Positions 1-13,700 of a DNA stretch of 64,000 bases are shown here, piece by piece; position 1 is the first letter of the stretch; every line of letters starts with the position of its first letter. The notes beneath the pieces were generated by a model. It did not search any database. It saw only the letters and a program-made list of their open reading frames with translations, and was not told the origin of the DNA. Source of the DNA: Promerops cafer (Eukaryota > Chordata > Aves > Passeriformes > Nectariniidae); assembly GCA_013398275.1 (NCBI GenBank), contig VZSE01006029.1, forward strand, positions 496,001 to 560,000. Direction: 5' to 3'. Both the position numbers and the translations under genes were made by a program.

Positions 1-623
1 CTAGTATCACTAGAATTTTCACTTTGTAAGTGTTTCCATTTTTAAAACTGGTTTTAGGAGCAGTGATAAAGGATGTCAGTGAGACTCCAGGAGACAGATA
101 AAGCCTGAGAGGCCACAAAGCTACAGAGCTGATTTGACAAGCATGCATGTGCATTATTTAATTTCAACAAGCATCCCATTGACATAAGGGATCTACATAT
201 ATTTGCTGGATTAGGGACAGCAAGAAAAGCAATAAAAAATATATGAGAGGAAAAGGACAAGAAAGGTATGAACATGTGGGCATATTTTTACAGGCCTAAT
301 TGTATATCTCTTGGAGATAATGCAGGAGTTTTTTTCCAGTATAGCATGTCCTATATAGGGTTGTGTAGCACACTGAGGCATAGAGGAAGGTTTTCTTGAA
401 CAAATATAGCATATTTTGCTATAAAACTCTAGTTAAGTCTATGAAAACCGTTCACAGGTAACTGTAGAAGATTTTAGAATTTCAGGTACAATTCTTGATG
501 GTTTAAGAATATGTCTTTAAAGCTGAATGCCCCTTCCAGTCTCTGTGAAAGGAATATGAAGAGAGTTAATGTTGTTTACATTTAGTTTATTCCTCCTATG
601 TAGCCAGCTAATGCCTGTGTTGT
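1..623. other. Unique AT-rich non-coding sequence
   Basis: No repeat family or gene is recognisable here. The only open frame of note is a 73-codon minus-strand frame at 54-275 with no recognisable motif, which I treat as chance. Confidence 0.6.
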
Positions 624-868
624 TGTGCTGGTTTTGAACTGGATGAAGTTAATTTTCTTCAGAGTAGCTGGTAAGGGGCTTTGTTTTGGAACACTGAAAA
701 CAGTGTTGACTACACAGGAATGTTTTTGTTATTGCTGAGCAGTGCAAGTGAAATAGTTTTCTGCTCCTCACCCCGCCCCACCGGTGAGCGGGCTGGGGGC
801 TGGAGCTGGAAGGGGATACAGTCAGGACAGCTGAAGCAGCTGGGTGGTGCTTAGCTGCTGGCTGGAGC
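624..868 (+). mobile_element. Truncated avian ERVL-type LTR (5' part)
   Basis: The block opens with TGTGCTGGTTTTG and then shows, in order, 'gttaattttcttc', 'gctttgttttgga', 'gaaaacagtgttga', 'gttattgctgagcagtgc', a CCCCGCCCCACC stretch and 'caggacagctga'. This order matches, from memory, the 5' half of the abundant avian endogenous retrovirus-L LTRs. The similarity fades around 868. The usual 3' part of the LTR (promoter, polyadenylation region and terminal CA) is not seen, and no internal gag, pol or env sequence follows. It is therefore a solo or truncated LTR relic with no coding capacity. Target-site duplications could not be identified. The minus-strand 73-codon frame at 649-870 is an incidental frame inside this repeat. 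The family is fairly sure; the exact subfamily and the 3' limit are not. Confidence 0.75.
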
Positions 869-3800
869 AACTAAGTTCCATGACAGTGCTAAACAGCAAA
901 GAGAAAGACAAATTCAGTGTTAAACTTGTCTTGGGGAGATGGTAGATAGGAGAAAGCAGGGAAATCTAAAGATGTGGCGGTATTAAGAAAGATGGGAGAA
1001 AGTTCCCTGCATTTCTTTGCTCCCTGGCCCTTGCAGACTTTCCCACTGCTGCTCCTTCACTAATTACCTCTTCTGAGAGCCACAGACTGTGCAGGAGTTT
1101 TGCTTCTTAAAGCTTTGCTGAGGGCTGTGTGGCCAAGAGGGGACGGGTCAGCTTTAATTGTGCATGGCTGGGCACAGGCTGTGGGTATCAAAGCACTGCC
1201 AGCTCAGGGGAAGGCTTCTGTGGGGAAGAACAGAAATCAGCTCTGCCCAGGAATGCTGCCCCAGCACCGTGCATTTGGATATTGTCTAACAAGGGTAGGG
1301 ATCAGGAAAAACGACGGAAAAATCTCACCAAATGCCAGCCCCTCTTGGTACTTCTAGGCAACGCTCATGTCTCCACATCTAAAGCATTGCAAGTCATAAA
1401 ACCCACATGCTTGGTTTTAAATGTAAATTGCATAGCAGTGATGTGTTCAATCAGCCACTGGTAATGCAGAGCCCCAGGACTTCAGACAGCTTTGGATTGG
1501 ATCCCTTTAAACATAACTGCGGGACAGGGAAGCACACACACCACTAAACCAGAGGGATTTGAGATGACAGCATAGCTACATCAACATGCACATCTAGAAA
1601 ACAGACACACCTTCACTGCCCTCCACTGAACTTTCCTGTTTGGCATCAAAATAGATTTTGCCAAGTTGATACGTCCTTTTTTAAAAATACAACTACTCAT
1701 GCAAACACACAGGGGGCATTAAGTCATTCATACACTGTAAACAGGCAGGTGTTTGCACAGCTGGCAGAATATTGTGGGGAGAGAGTACTTAGCTTTGCAA
1801 GTTGGAAAACAAGGTAAACACAGGCAGACATCTGAACTTCAAAATCCTTTTAAAAACTGTAGCTGTTGTTTATGATTTTTTTCCCTTTCCAACAAGAAAA
1901 GTGAGTATTATACAGTATTATGACCTGAACATGAAAAAGTAAAATATTGAAATGGAAAAACACCCCACCCCAAAAAAATCCCTGAATGTTCACATTGTTC
2001 TGTTGAATTTTAAATGCATTCAAAATGAAGAAATGTTTCAGCTGAAAATGAGCTTCCAAAGTAAAAGTACTAAAACCCAGTAACTAAAAGACCATATGCC
2101 TCAAAGTTTTCTCTGAACAGGCCAGCTTTCTACAAAGCACCTTATTTCTCAGAAAGCAAACAATTTGTTTTCCCTGAAATAAAAGCCATAAAAGCAGACA
2201 AAGTTTTTATTGGAATCTGTCAAATAAATTCTTCGGAGTTCTGTTAGTAAAACAAACAGGAGGAAACATCTCTAAACAAAGAGGTTTGCTTACACTCACT
2301 TTAAATGCTGTCACAGATGATTCTTTAGACAATCTTTAATCTCTAAGAGCTCTCCTTGTGTGGATTGTACTAACTCATGAATGACAAAAAAAAAATTACA
2401 AAATCCATACCGAACAAAAATTTCCTATTCATACAGTATCAGGAAATCATAGAGAAGTAAATCACACATTGTGACAGCTAAAGCCTGGTCACAGAGTGGT
2501 ACTTTTTCAGCTAAATTATTATGATTAAATTGTCATGACTTCCACCACCACAGAAACAATTAATAATGTTTTAAAGGCATTTTAACCACCCTTCTTATTG
2601 TGCTACAGTATGGAGAATAAACCATAATAAGATGAGGAGGCTTTGTAATTCACAGGCATAATAATGACCAGTTGTGACCATACCACTTCAATAATTTAAT
2701 TAAACTAAATTTAACCCCCAACTCTTCTAGTAGCATTGCTGTTTAGCCCAAGCCTTTACTCCCTGTAAACTATAAGAGTAAATTGCATTTGCAGAGTAGA
2801 TTAGAACTGGCCATTCACTGAAGGCATGACTGAAGAATTCTTCTGCAGATGGTACTTACAGACACTTTTTAAGGAAATGAGAAAGCCTGTTTCATCTGTA
2901 CCTAACAGCTTCACCAGTAATCTACTAAATTCTGATAGTGATGTGTCAAGTTTCTGGAAATACTAAACAAATGACCACAGCCCATGTGCAGAGCAACTCA
3001 ACATCAAACATATATTGTGCAGATGTGCTGTGTGTGCAAGGTCAACTGAGTATTTGTAGTGCATTCCTAGTGGGAAATGTTGGGTCTATCTGTCTTGAAT
3101 GGCCAATACTCACAGGTGTATAAAAAATCAGATATGTTTTTTAGTCTCACCCTATCTCGTTTTTATTTGGTTTCCTAAAGAAAGAACACTCACAGCATCT
3201 CAGTACATACCAATTTCTGTCTCTCTGTCCTTTGGGGCATTTTAGCAGCTATGCAAACATCTCACATGTATTAACTTAACCTCAAGATTTCATTAAAATA
3301 AGAAACCAGGAAGAGAATAAGAACCCTAGGGAAAGTTTGTCTTTTTCTGATAACAGAGAAATCATAAGAGAGATTGATGTCAATGCACAAGTATAAAATG
3401 AGGCACAATCACTTCTGCTGCTCCTACAGCCACTTACAGTATGTATTTACTGGGGTTTCAAAAATGTTACAATTGAATGTTTTCAAGCAATTAAATTACT
3501 ATTTTTTGGGGGAGAATGGCCACCAGAAATTGTGAATTGTTATCAAATTATCAAAACACATTATGTACCCATTAAAAGTAACAAGAAATTTTAAAAAAAG
3601 CTTGCTCAAATGGCATGGAGAGGCACAGGCTGACCTCTTCCTGCCTGCTGCATTCAGGCAGGATGTCTAGGGCTGCTGGACATAGAAGATTCTGTAAGAG
3701 CAAGTAAAGCTGGAACAAAACAGACAGATTGTATCAGGCGAGAGGTTCAAATTCCTAAAAATTGCTCACAGTTGATCCAAGACCATAAAAAGAAGTACAT

Positions 3801-4239
3801 CTTCCTGGCATGCCTTGGTTGTTGCAGAAGGATAAGGAGCCAAAGACCACATTGCCATTGAGTTTTACAGGTACAGAAGAATGTCTAAAGACTGGGCTGA
3901 AGAAGAATCCCAAAAATGGTTAGATGAGCTGTGTTGAAAAGTTACAAAGGAGATTTTAATGTCTCAGCTCCTTCCTCCTCCCAACCAAGAGGGATTGGTA
4001 GTTCCTATTTCCCTTTTTGAGACCTTAAGACACATGGAAATAGAAACAGAAGTCCAATCTAGAGTTTGGAAGGAAAAATAGTTGGGGAAAAAAAAGAAGA
4101 AAGATTGGGAATAGACAGTCAGATACAAACAGGTGATCTAATGAAGGGAGCAGTGGGAGCTAGGAAACACAGTCCCAAACCTGTAAACAGTACTTGCTAT
4201 TCTAAAGAGTATATGACTTCAATTTTAGATGAGAAAGTG
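869..4239. other. Unique sequence without an identified gene
   Basis: Two overlapping plus-strand frames at 1100-1357 (85 codons) and 1129-1464 (111 codons) lie in a locally GC-richer patch. They use different frames, have no recognisable domain, and show no clear splice borders. The remainder is AT-rich with short A or T runs. I see no repeat family. Confidence 0.5.
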
Positions 4240-4266
4240 AAAAAAAAAAAAAAAAAAAAAAAAAAA
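4240..4266 (+). repeat. Poly(A) tract, 27 A
   Basis: An uninterrupted run of 27 A. It creates a poly-lysine stretch in a spurious 103-codon plus-strand frame (4066-4377). No retroposed gene body is recognisable upstream and no flanking duplication was seen. Confidence 0.9.
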
Positions 4267-6135
4267 CAGCAGGAGAAAAGAAGCTGTAGGTTGGGGAAGT
4301 ATAAAGCAAAGTCTTTAAAAAGTCTGAAAAATAATCCACCAGGTTTCTGGACTGTCATGATCATGGGGAACCGATGAATGAGAAAAGAGAGAATATATGC
4401 AAGAAAGCAGAAGTGCTTAGGACTTATCTTGTTGAGCTCTACTGAACAGCAAATACACCTTCCTGCACAGTTTGAAGCAGGGAGTCATCAGAAGAGAGTT
4501 TCCAGTTCAACTCTTGTAATACTTTCAGTATAATTTCTTTCAATTCCCCACCATTATTTTTACATTAAGCCACACATATTATCCCAAAGAAGCCATCCGG
4601 GTCTTCTGTGTCACTATATTATTTTTAGATTTATGTCTTGTTCCAGCTGTTAATTCAGCAAATTTGAATAATTTATTCTTTATTGTTCTATTTTCATAAT
4701 ACAGTTTATTTTGCATATTTTGATCTGTACAGAAAACAGCTGCAAAAATTACATAATCACATCTGGTGAAATGCTGGTCTACTGAAACCAGCATCTGTTT
4801 CTCTGTTGATTCCACTGGGACTGAAGTTTAACTCCAGATGCATTACTTTTGCTTCCACTTCTGCTTAAATTTTCCACATCCTCTATTGAAACTTTGTCCT
4901 TGTCTTCCAGACCCTTCTCATTCCCAACTCAGATGCCATGCCAGAATGGTTCTCCTATCACAATCTCCCTTAAATTTTGCCAAGTGCCAAAACTAGGCAC
5001 TTTTTTTCTGTGTTTTTTTTAAAAACCTAAAGAAGTAAAGAATAAATGAAAACAACCCCTATCTAAAAATCACAGTATTTAAAAAATATTCTTCTTTAAA
5101 TAAATTAGAGAATTTCTTTCCTACCATAGTCCAATATGCAAGCAAACTATATAGTCATGGAAATTACTGCTACAGAACATGACATGAGACTGTGGCAGTA
5201 TAGAACAGTGTCTCAGGAAAAAAAATATTGTCTTTCTAGGATATTTCTTTTCCTCTCCAACTAAATCTGATTCTTTGCTAGAGAAAGTGGGCAATTAAAG
5301 GCATTGATGCACCTGCACTGAAGTGAATGTGGGAAAGAATATTGAGCATACTAAGAATTTTGGTGTTGGGAATGTAGCAGTCAGCAAAGAACAGCAATAA
5401 GGCATGGGATTTTTGTTTGGGAGAGCCAGTAGTAAAAGAATAAGCAACACCAACAGCTATGGACACTTACAGCATCAGCTGGGTAATTAGTTTCTGCAGC
5501 TGCAATATTCTAGGCATTACTGCCATTGCCATGTATAGCCATAGAGTGATTATTAAGAGTTTAAAAATCTCCTGTGACTGAGGTTTAATGTTGCACATTA
5601 GATTTCCAGTCAGATAACTACTGCCATCATATTTTACAATATTGTCTATTGCCACTAATAACTCCAGGTGACTGAACTGAAAGATGAAGTGATCCAAATA
5701 TGATCTTGTTAATATTTAATCTCTGCCATGTTCAGAGAAGTCTGTTGTCCTATCTTTTTGCTTTCAGCTTTCAGAATATTATGGTGGATTCAGAATATTT
5801 TCACCTTTTTTTTGAGAAAAAATACTTGAAGTTTGAAAATTTTAAGTATCACAAACATTTCTCCTATTTCAGTATTTGATTTTGTAAACTGTATAAATTA
5901 CTAAGTCTGAAATCACACTAATGTTGACCAATTAATCCAAGGTCTTTGCAGCCCTGCTTATTATCCATTGCTTAGGTTCAGGTTTTATGTGCATTTTGTC
6001 TGTCTAAAAAAAAGGGGAAAGTAGCTCTAATTCAGCCTTACTCTTTTGCCAGATCTTGATGTCAGACTAATTCAGTTCAATCTTTTTGTAGGTCCCTATT
6101 TCACCAGCCAAAACAATCCTTTGTAATGGAATCTC
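4267..6135. other. Unique AT-rich sequence
   Basis: Only short frames without motifs (61-78 codons on the minus strand between 4.5 and 5.7 kb). No repeat family recognised. Confidence 0.55.
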
Positions 6136-6173
6136 CTGTACATAATGCACTTCTCTGTACATAATGCACTTCT
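6136..6173. repeat. 19-bp perfect tandem duplication
   Basis: The unit CTGTACATAATGCACTTCT occurs twice in immediate succession (6136-6154 and 6155-6173) with no mismatch. It is followed within a few bases by a run of T. It is a local slippage or duplication event, probably recent because the two copies are identical. Confidence 0.9.
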
Positions 6174-6898
6174 CAGGTTTTTTTTTTTTTTTAACTCTTA
6201 ATATTGCAAATAGGTGAGATAGGTGGCACCTGAAGCACACTATCTGTACTGATAGGAACACCAGTAAGATGTCACAAGCAAAATGCTGGAGGCAATGTCA
6301 TCATTAACACCTCCCTCCTCAATTTAGGCATGATTTTTTTTCCCAGAAGCACAATAGGTAAAATAGATTAGCAGTACCAGCCAGGCAGGGAAATACCCTG
6401 AGTACCATCAGCAATCATGTAATTACTCCCATTGCATTACCTCTCAGACATCACAGGAAAAGCCTAAACTTTCAGTTTTCTAGCATATGGCCTGTTTGCC
6501 CAGAGTAAATTTGTGCCACAGCAGTGGAAGAGCTTTCTTATTCTTTAAAAATGGCTATGGATTTCCAAGGAAGGGTAAAAGTGTACTGGAAAACAGTGTT
6601 TGCCTCAGAGGTCTTTTGTGAGTTGTTTATTCTCTCAGTCCATCATCCAGTGTTTTCAGTGTTGCCAGTGATAGTTCAAGAGAGAAAAAAGGGTAAACAC
6701 AGCAGCTAATGCTGAGAACCTCATTTTACAATGATTTCTCTGGAAATTTTCCCAGATTCCACATCTGCCCTGGCACAACAGCCTATATTTCAGAAAGTGG
6801 GTCTCACTGGACATGTAATGAGAACAGCTACACTTACTCAAGTGGGTAGGCTGCTTTTCTTCTCTCCATTTAAAATATTGTGCCTGCTACTTACCCTT
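6174..6898. other. Unique sequence without an identified gene
   Basis: Short frames only (61 codons plus strand at 6524-6709 and 61 codons minus strand at 6656-6841), with no motif. Nothing else is recognised. Confidence 0.55.
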
Positions 6899-6941
6899 AA
6901 AAAAAAAAAAAAAAAAANAAAAAAAAAAAAAAAAAAAAAAA
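6899..6941 (+). repeat. Poly(A) tract with one N
   Basis: A 43-bp A run interrupted only by an N at 6918. The true length is uncertain because base calling or assembly in such runs is unreliable. The frames that cross it (poly-Lys on the plus strand, poly-Phe on the minus strand) are artefacts of the homopolymer. Confidence 0.9.
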
Positions 6942-7252
6942 TCCAGCTAGCCAGTGAGAACAAGAAGAACGTACTTTATAAAAGCCACAGGCAGGTCCCT
7001 TTCCACTTCCCAATATTCCAGTTGCAATACAAAGAGCAGAGTAGAAACAGAGCCCTAGGACAGACAGAGCTCCAAAATAGTGAAGATGCTTTCTTTTGTT
7101 ACCTAGTTCTGAAATATTTTTAGATGTTTCCTGTGTTTCTGTCCTTATTTGTAATAGGGAGGTGATAGTTAAGGTCAAGACACAAAAAGTACAGTCTCTG
7201 ACATTGATGTTTTGGATCATTTTTCTGTATTACAAATATCAGACTCAATTTT

Positions 7253-7785
7253 ATAGAATCATAGAATTACTTGGGTGGAAAGGAACCTTAAAAGATCATT
7301 TGGTTCCATTCTCCCTGCCATGGCAAAGACACCCTCCATTAGACCCAGTTGCTTAAACCCTATCCAACCTGGCCTTGAACACTACCAGGAATGGGGCACC
7401 CAAAACTTCCCTGGGAAACCTGTTGCTGTGTCTCACCATCCTCTTAGTAAAGAACTTAAATATCTCATCTAAGTTTTCCCTCTTCCAGTTTAAAGCCATT
7501 CCCCTCACCCCATCACTCTATGCCCTTGTAAAAAGTGCTTCTTCAGCTCTCCTGCAGACCCATTTATGTCCTGGAATGCTGGTATGAGGTATCCCTGGAA
7601 CCTTCTCTTCTCCAGGCTGAACAGCCCCAACTCTCTCAGGATGTTTCCAGAGGCAAGGTTCTCCAGCCCACTGAGCATCTTCACGGCCTCCTCTGGACTC
7701 AAACAGATCCATAATCCTTCTTATGTCGGGGGTCCTAGAGGTGGACACAGAACTCTGTGTGGGGTCTTTTCTCTCCCATAGAATT
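7253..7785 (-). mobile_element. CR1 LINE fragment, minus strand, pol C-terminus and 3' tail
   Basis: The left edge carries the complement of the CR1 3' tail (ATAGAATCATAGAAT), followed by 'gggtggaaaggaacctt' and 'ccaacctggccttgaacact', the complement of the conserved CR1 3' end. Further right the minus strand encodes a relic of the CR1 pol C-terminal part, including ELGLFSLEKRRF at about 7598-7633 (minus-strand frame 7505-7702). A neighbouring minus-strand frame (7518-7748) carries parts of the same region in another phase, so the coding sequence is frame-broken. About 530 bp remain; the 5' end (ORF1, endonuclease and most of the reverse transcriptase) is missing, as is usual for CR1 5' truncation. 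It is an inactive copy. Confidence 0.93.
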
Positions 7786-10700
7786 TAATTTTTAGAATAT
7801 CTCCATTACTATCTCTCAGCATTTATAGCCATGTAATGTTAAAAAAAAAAATTAATGCTAAAGTAAATAATGGTGAACTTCATGTAAATCTTTGTATTTA
7901 TTCCAGACAGCAAAGTGGAATCACAGCATATATGAAGGATTTCCTCTCATTTCTGACAAAACAAAAACCAAATATTCAAGGGTGTTTTTTTGTTGTTTTT
8001 TTTTTCCTGAAAATATTAAAGAACAAAAGGATACAAGCTATACAGGGTGACTAGCTATTATTCTGACAGGTTCTTAAATTAATCTACATAAGTTTGAAAA
8101 AAGTGAAAAAGTTAGAGTTTCCAAGACACTTGCAGTCAATCTCTACAATCAACTCTGTCTTTTCCTTCTGAGGAGACTGAGATGAAGAAAATCTTAGGAT
8201 GAAAGAAAAAACAGGCAAAATTGCTTCTTTCACAACCCCCAGAATGTTTAATGAAATCCTTGTTTATTGCAGAAGGAATTTTTGTGTTTTGCAGAGGGCT
8301 ATTTTTTTATCTGTAACACAATGTGAGAGTGGCCTCTCTTTTCTTTATATGGCTAATGAAGACACTGTCTCCATGAACAGCCCTTCCAGTCCTTTCTCTT
8401 CCCCTGACTCTCCCCAAAGTAATGCTTTGAATGAAAGCCCCACTTCATACCCTTAAAAGAGTTTCTAAAAAGACCCCAACAAACACCAAATGCTGCCATG
8501 GACACTGTGAGTCCCCACTTTTGTCCCATGGTTATTCATTCTATGTAGAAAATAGAAAAACGGGATTTTCTTTGTTCTGCACTCCCATTAAGGCACTGAT
8601 TTGTGTGTTCCCCAAGGACCAGGGCATATCTTAGACAGTCATGGTCTCAGGTGTGCTGAAAAGGTTATTCAAGAGACCCCAAGGACAACAACAGTCTCTT
8701 CATTCATGTATCTTTGGTCTCTGGTAAAGCTTCAGCATGCTCATACAGTATAGGACATTATTTTTAATATGTTTGAGATCTTCCTCATGTGCTGGTTCTG
8801 TGCTCTAATGGCCCATAAGTCAGCTGTAGAGTGTAGGTTTCATTCTGATTTCCTTAAAATCTTACAGAAGACACTCGAATGTCTGCTACTGTAAAAGCAC
8901 ATAAACCCAGTTCTTGACAGGCAGAAGAGAAATAGCAAAAACAAAGACAAAAAAAACAAGGGAAGTAAAACCTACCATTAGTTCAAAGACTAAGAAAGGA
9001 AAAAAATTCAACATCCCTTTTCTCAGCTGAAAGAAAAATGACTGCTGATGATATGGACTGGGGACTAGGAGATTATTTGTTAACTGCTGGTAATGGAGCC
9101 AATGAAAAGAGTTGCTGTTTGTTAAAGAAGTTTCACTTACCTCAGAGCAAGGTACAAACAATGAAACTGGGTAGAAGAGAAAAATACAATTTGAATTGGT
9201 GACCTGGGAGTAAGGTGTGCACTGTTCCTCATATGACTTGTCACAGAAATGATCAGCTCATATCATAACTGAGCCTTCTCCAATTAGAAGGCAGACTCCA
9301 GGGTACCGAATTTTGTGACAGCATACAAGTAATCATTACCATTGCTACTGGAGAGCAGTCTCATCTGATTTCTGGCTTTCCAATTATGATATATCAAACA
9401 AATAGCCATTTTTAAAGATTTGAATTAATATTTATATGGAAGCATGAACTACACAGCCTTTCAATATTTTTCCTGATAATAATCTTTTTACACTTCAATA
9501 AAAAAAAAAAATAGAGGAGGATTTTCATGGAGGATAACAATTTCTGAGTCATTTAATAGCAAGGAGAGTGACAAAGAAAGAACCTTAAGCATCTTAGAGG
9601 CAAGAGAGACAAAAAGAGAATTTTGTCTTTCCTTATCAGTTCCTTGGTTTAAGCTTATGCTTAATTTTACCAATTCTTACTACTTATTAGGTGAATCCAA
9701 TTTGTAGAGCCATGCAGTCCATTCACCACTTATCTAAAGTATTTCAGTGGCACAGAATAGGAGTTCGCTTGCAGGGTATTAAAAGGAAACTAATGAATAG
9801 GCTCTCAGGAGAAGAGATCAATCTCACCTATCTTCAGTAGGCCTATACTGACAAAAAGTTAAGTACCTCATTTCACCCAATTGTCTCTCCCTCCTGGAAA
9901 GTGAGATGTACCTCTAAAGGGCTCTAGGGCTGTTCCTACAAATGGGTATTTAAAAGTAGTGTGACAGGCCTCCAGAGAATGTCTCTCCCTCTTCCTGCTG
10001 AGGGTGGAAGGAGACCGCATAATCAACTTAGACTAGTTTGAGATGATTAATCCTCCAAACTGTTTTGAAATGTAAATCAAGACTTTAAATCCAGCAGACG
10101 GGATCGGCACTATATGCATTTACTTAATAAATGTCATTTTTTTCATCATTTAGAGGCACTGATGAGGCTGAATCCATTTATATGTATAAGTTGCTTTCAA
10201 ATCCTGGAAGATGGTGTATAATAAGGTGACTACTTCATATTTTTAAATAACACGTTGAAAAGTTGAAATGTAGTAATTTAAGAAGCAGGCAACAGCTTGG
10301 CTTTCTTTAAATGAAGCAATCATACCAATAAATTATATTAGCATTTATTAATAATATTTTCCTTTAATAAACCAGTTCATTCCAAGTTGACATTTCTATC
10401 TTTTTATTTTAGTGGTGAAAAACTAATCCAATTTCCAGCTATAAATAACACTGTTACGAGCTCTTCAGATTTTGAAAAATGTTGACAATTAGACGATAAA
10501 GGAGAAGAGAAACAAAATTATTAAGAAACTGAAAAGGCTGTTCCGAGGGCACATTGGAGGAGCTGGACAGGCTTAAACATTTTAAGGTACTCCAAAGGAG
10601 GACAATATGTCAAAGTGAATAAACTGAACTTGGAGACTTTGCAAGAGCATAATGGGGTCTTAAGAAGAAAGCCAAAGGGTCTTTGGCAGCACAGGAAGAG

Positions 10701-13700
10701 TAGCATGCTGGGCAGCTCCACAAGGCTGTAAGCCCTCCATCCACATTACTTCCAATAGCAACCACTGAAGATTGGGTTAATTTGTTCCCAGGAGAATAAA
10801 AAGCTGGGAGAAACCCCACGGAAATGTCCTGTCCTCTGTAAGAGAAACTTTATAATCCACCTTCACAAAGAAAGGGCAAAGACCTTAAATTATGTGGTAT
10901 CAGAGGATGGCCATCCATCTGTGGAAGTGGCCAAAACATCCCCAGTTTGCAGTCTAGAGCTGGTCCAACACCAAATCTCCAGTTCCTTTCAGATTGTTGT
11001 GTTGGACTGCCATTCCTTTCTTACCTCATCTGATCTCTGTTACCTTCCATATATACATTACTTCTCCTGGTGTATCAGACATTTTAGAACCCAAAATCTC
11101 TGGATTCTAAAATCTCTCCAGAAGGCACTTCTGAAAGGAATGGTTTACATACACTTATATTTGTACCATGTGTAGGGGGAAAGAAGGATTTTTTTGCATA
11201 CTCACAATTTATCAGTATCTACAAAATAGCCATTTCATAATTATTTGATTTCTTCCAAACTATAAAATGTGAAAGCAATCTGCAATCCCAAAGTAGACAT
11301 GATCAGTGTACTTCCAGAATAGCTTGGCATTTTGTAGCAAATAACTTATGCTGCATTTATCAAACTGAAAAGAACCTTTCCTCAGGGGTGCATAATCCTT
11401 TCTACTACTTGCCTTATAATAAACTAGATTTATCCCTAACCTTCTCTTCTGTATAGCATTTTGCAGACCTACTACATGTAGGTTTTAAACCAAATCTGCA
11501 AAGATACTGCTTTCCAATTTTCTCCAGAAAGCACTCCTAATGCTTTAAGGAAGTCGCTTCCTACATTTCCTTCTTGTACAGCTTCCAGGCACAGAAATCA
11601 CACCATTAATCTCCATAAAAGTGAAAAAAATGAAAACTTCCAGTAGGCAATATTTTGTGTGTCTGTTTTAGTAGTTGCAGTTACTCTTGCAAGAAGAGTG
11701 CCTGAATTCTGCACTTTATGCCAGATACAGAATTGTGTAATATATGCAAGTACAAACCCAAGTAATACTCCATGCCTAAGAGTCAGCAAATTTCTCAGTG
11801 AACAGAGGGCCGTGGATAATGTTAACCAATATCAATGACAGTTTGCTCAAGTCCAGAGAGGAACTGGACTTCAAAGAATGTGCTACAGAAGATGAATACA
11901 TGACCGAAAAAACCCTCAAACACCCCTTTAAGAATAGCACAAAAATAAATTATTCAGTAATTCACTACTCCTTCACTAACTTTTTATCACTTATAGCTAA
12001 AAACTTCCAAAGTGAAATTTGAAGAATGTATAAGGAAAACAGTATTAATTTTTCCAATGAGATTCAGTTCTTTTCACTTATATAAGTTGAAAGCAAACTG
12101 GGTCAACAAAGTTAGGTTGTCCAATAGTCAAACATCAGTTATACTGCATTCAAAATAGTCAGAAATATCTGTGAAACCAAATCAAATAAAAATCCATGTT
12201 TTCTGGGAACAGCATCCAGTCTTATCTGCATAGGGATAAATACAGACATGAATCTGGCAGAATGGCTGCTCTCTTGTGGTAAAAAGTCACATTTTCCTAA
12301 GATAATAAGCGTACCAGCAATATTTGTCCTCATGAAAAAGTTACCTTGGAAGAATAAATGTTAAGAAAATAATTACACCAAGATAATTGAATTATTCTGG
12401 CAAGGATACAAGTTTCAAGAACAGTTCAGAGAAAAGTTCTCATGCATACATGGAAAGAAAGATATGATGTAAGATTATGTTTAGTCTATTGAATCCAGCT
12501 CACAGGTATGAAATTGAAATGCAATAGCTATGAAATTGCTTAAGTGGCATATATGGTCAGAGCAATAGTGTATTTGATTTCTCTACTACATTGGTGTCCA
12601 GGCTGAGGCCAAAACCAGAAATAAATGTGCTGTCTTCCTCCTATGGTTTATTAAAAAAGATCAAAATTGTAACAATTTTCCAAATAAAACAACAACAAAA
12701 AGAATTCTTGGTTAATTACAGGAGACATCTCATACACTCCAGTCTGATGTGTACCACAGTTTTGAGTTTGCTGGCTTTTCCTGGCAGCAGCATCTGTGTT
12801 CACTATGCTGCTCTTGATAAAGAGCCACAAATTGATGTATCATCCCTATGAAAACAAAATCCTTCAATAATTTAATGAATAAAATAGGAAAGTTACACAT
12901 TGAGCACTTACATATGTCCTCTTTCTCGATGGTTGGTAGTGAAGCAAAACCAAAAGAGGAGTTCCTCTCTGAGAAAGATGGACTAGAACTTTCCTGTGAC
13001 TATAGTCAGGATGAGAATAGCCTTATAGCTACATTTAAAAAACTTCTGGAAAACTTGCCCTCTGTTGCCTGCCATCAAACTTAGCTTTGTACAAAACCCA
13101 TAAACAACACTGTCTCTCTCCGTGTGGATGCAAACGGGATGATCACTGCATCAACTGCAAAATACAATACCTGTTTTTAACAAAAAGCTTTTGCTGTACC
13201 AGCAGGAATTTTGAAATAAAGGCAAAGCAGCTCTGACATCAAACATCAACTGAAATGTCCTTTATCTCCATATAAATAAATAAGGTGCAACTCCTTTTAG
13301 ATGGCATATGACTGAATGGGAACATTGGCTGTAAAGGATTGCCAGCAGACTTGTGTTCTCAGATCCACAAACATAAAGTGATGAAAAATGCCATCCTCCA
13401 GTAATCAGGTGTATTTTGAAGCTATCAGTAGCATTTTATATAATCAACACTGGCAGAGATGACATTTATGTAAATTACTTTGTACATGGCTATTGCAGTA
13501 AGTAACTGCTGTACTAAATTTCAGAGAAATTATAGCTTTAATTTACAGCACTTGGGAGAATTTTCCTATCTATTTTTTTCAATGTGTGCATAAACATGAA
13601 AAAAAAAGTCTGTAATTCTATGAGAAAAGCTTTGTACATCCTAGAGAAATTAAACATTTCTGAACAACATTTGTCAGGCACATATGAAATAATCCAGTTT

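Noticed and set aside
4066..4377. 103-codon plus-strand frame with a poly-lysine run
   Set aside because: The frame is created by the 27-bp A run; no protein motif or splice context.
6731..7220. 130-codon plus-strand and 107-codon minus-strand frames
   Set aside because: Both cross the poly(A) tract that contains an N; the Lys and Phe runs are artefacts.
8789..8805. TGTGCTGGTT string resembling an avian LTR start
   Set aside because: Nothing downstream matches the LTR; ten bases are not enough.
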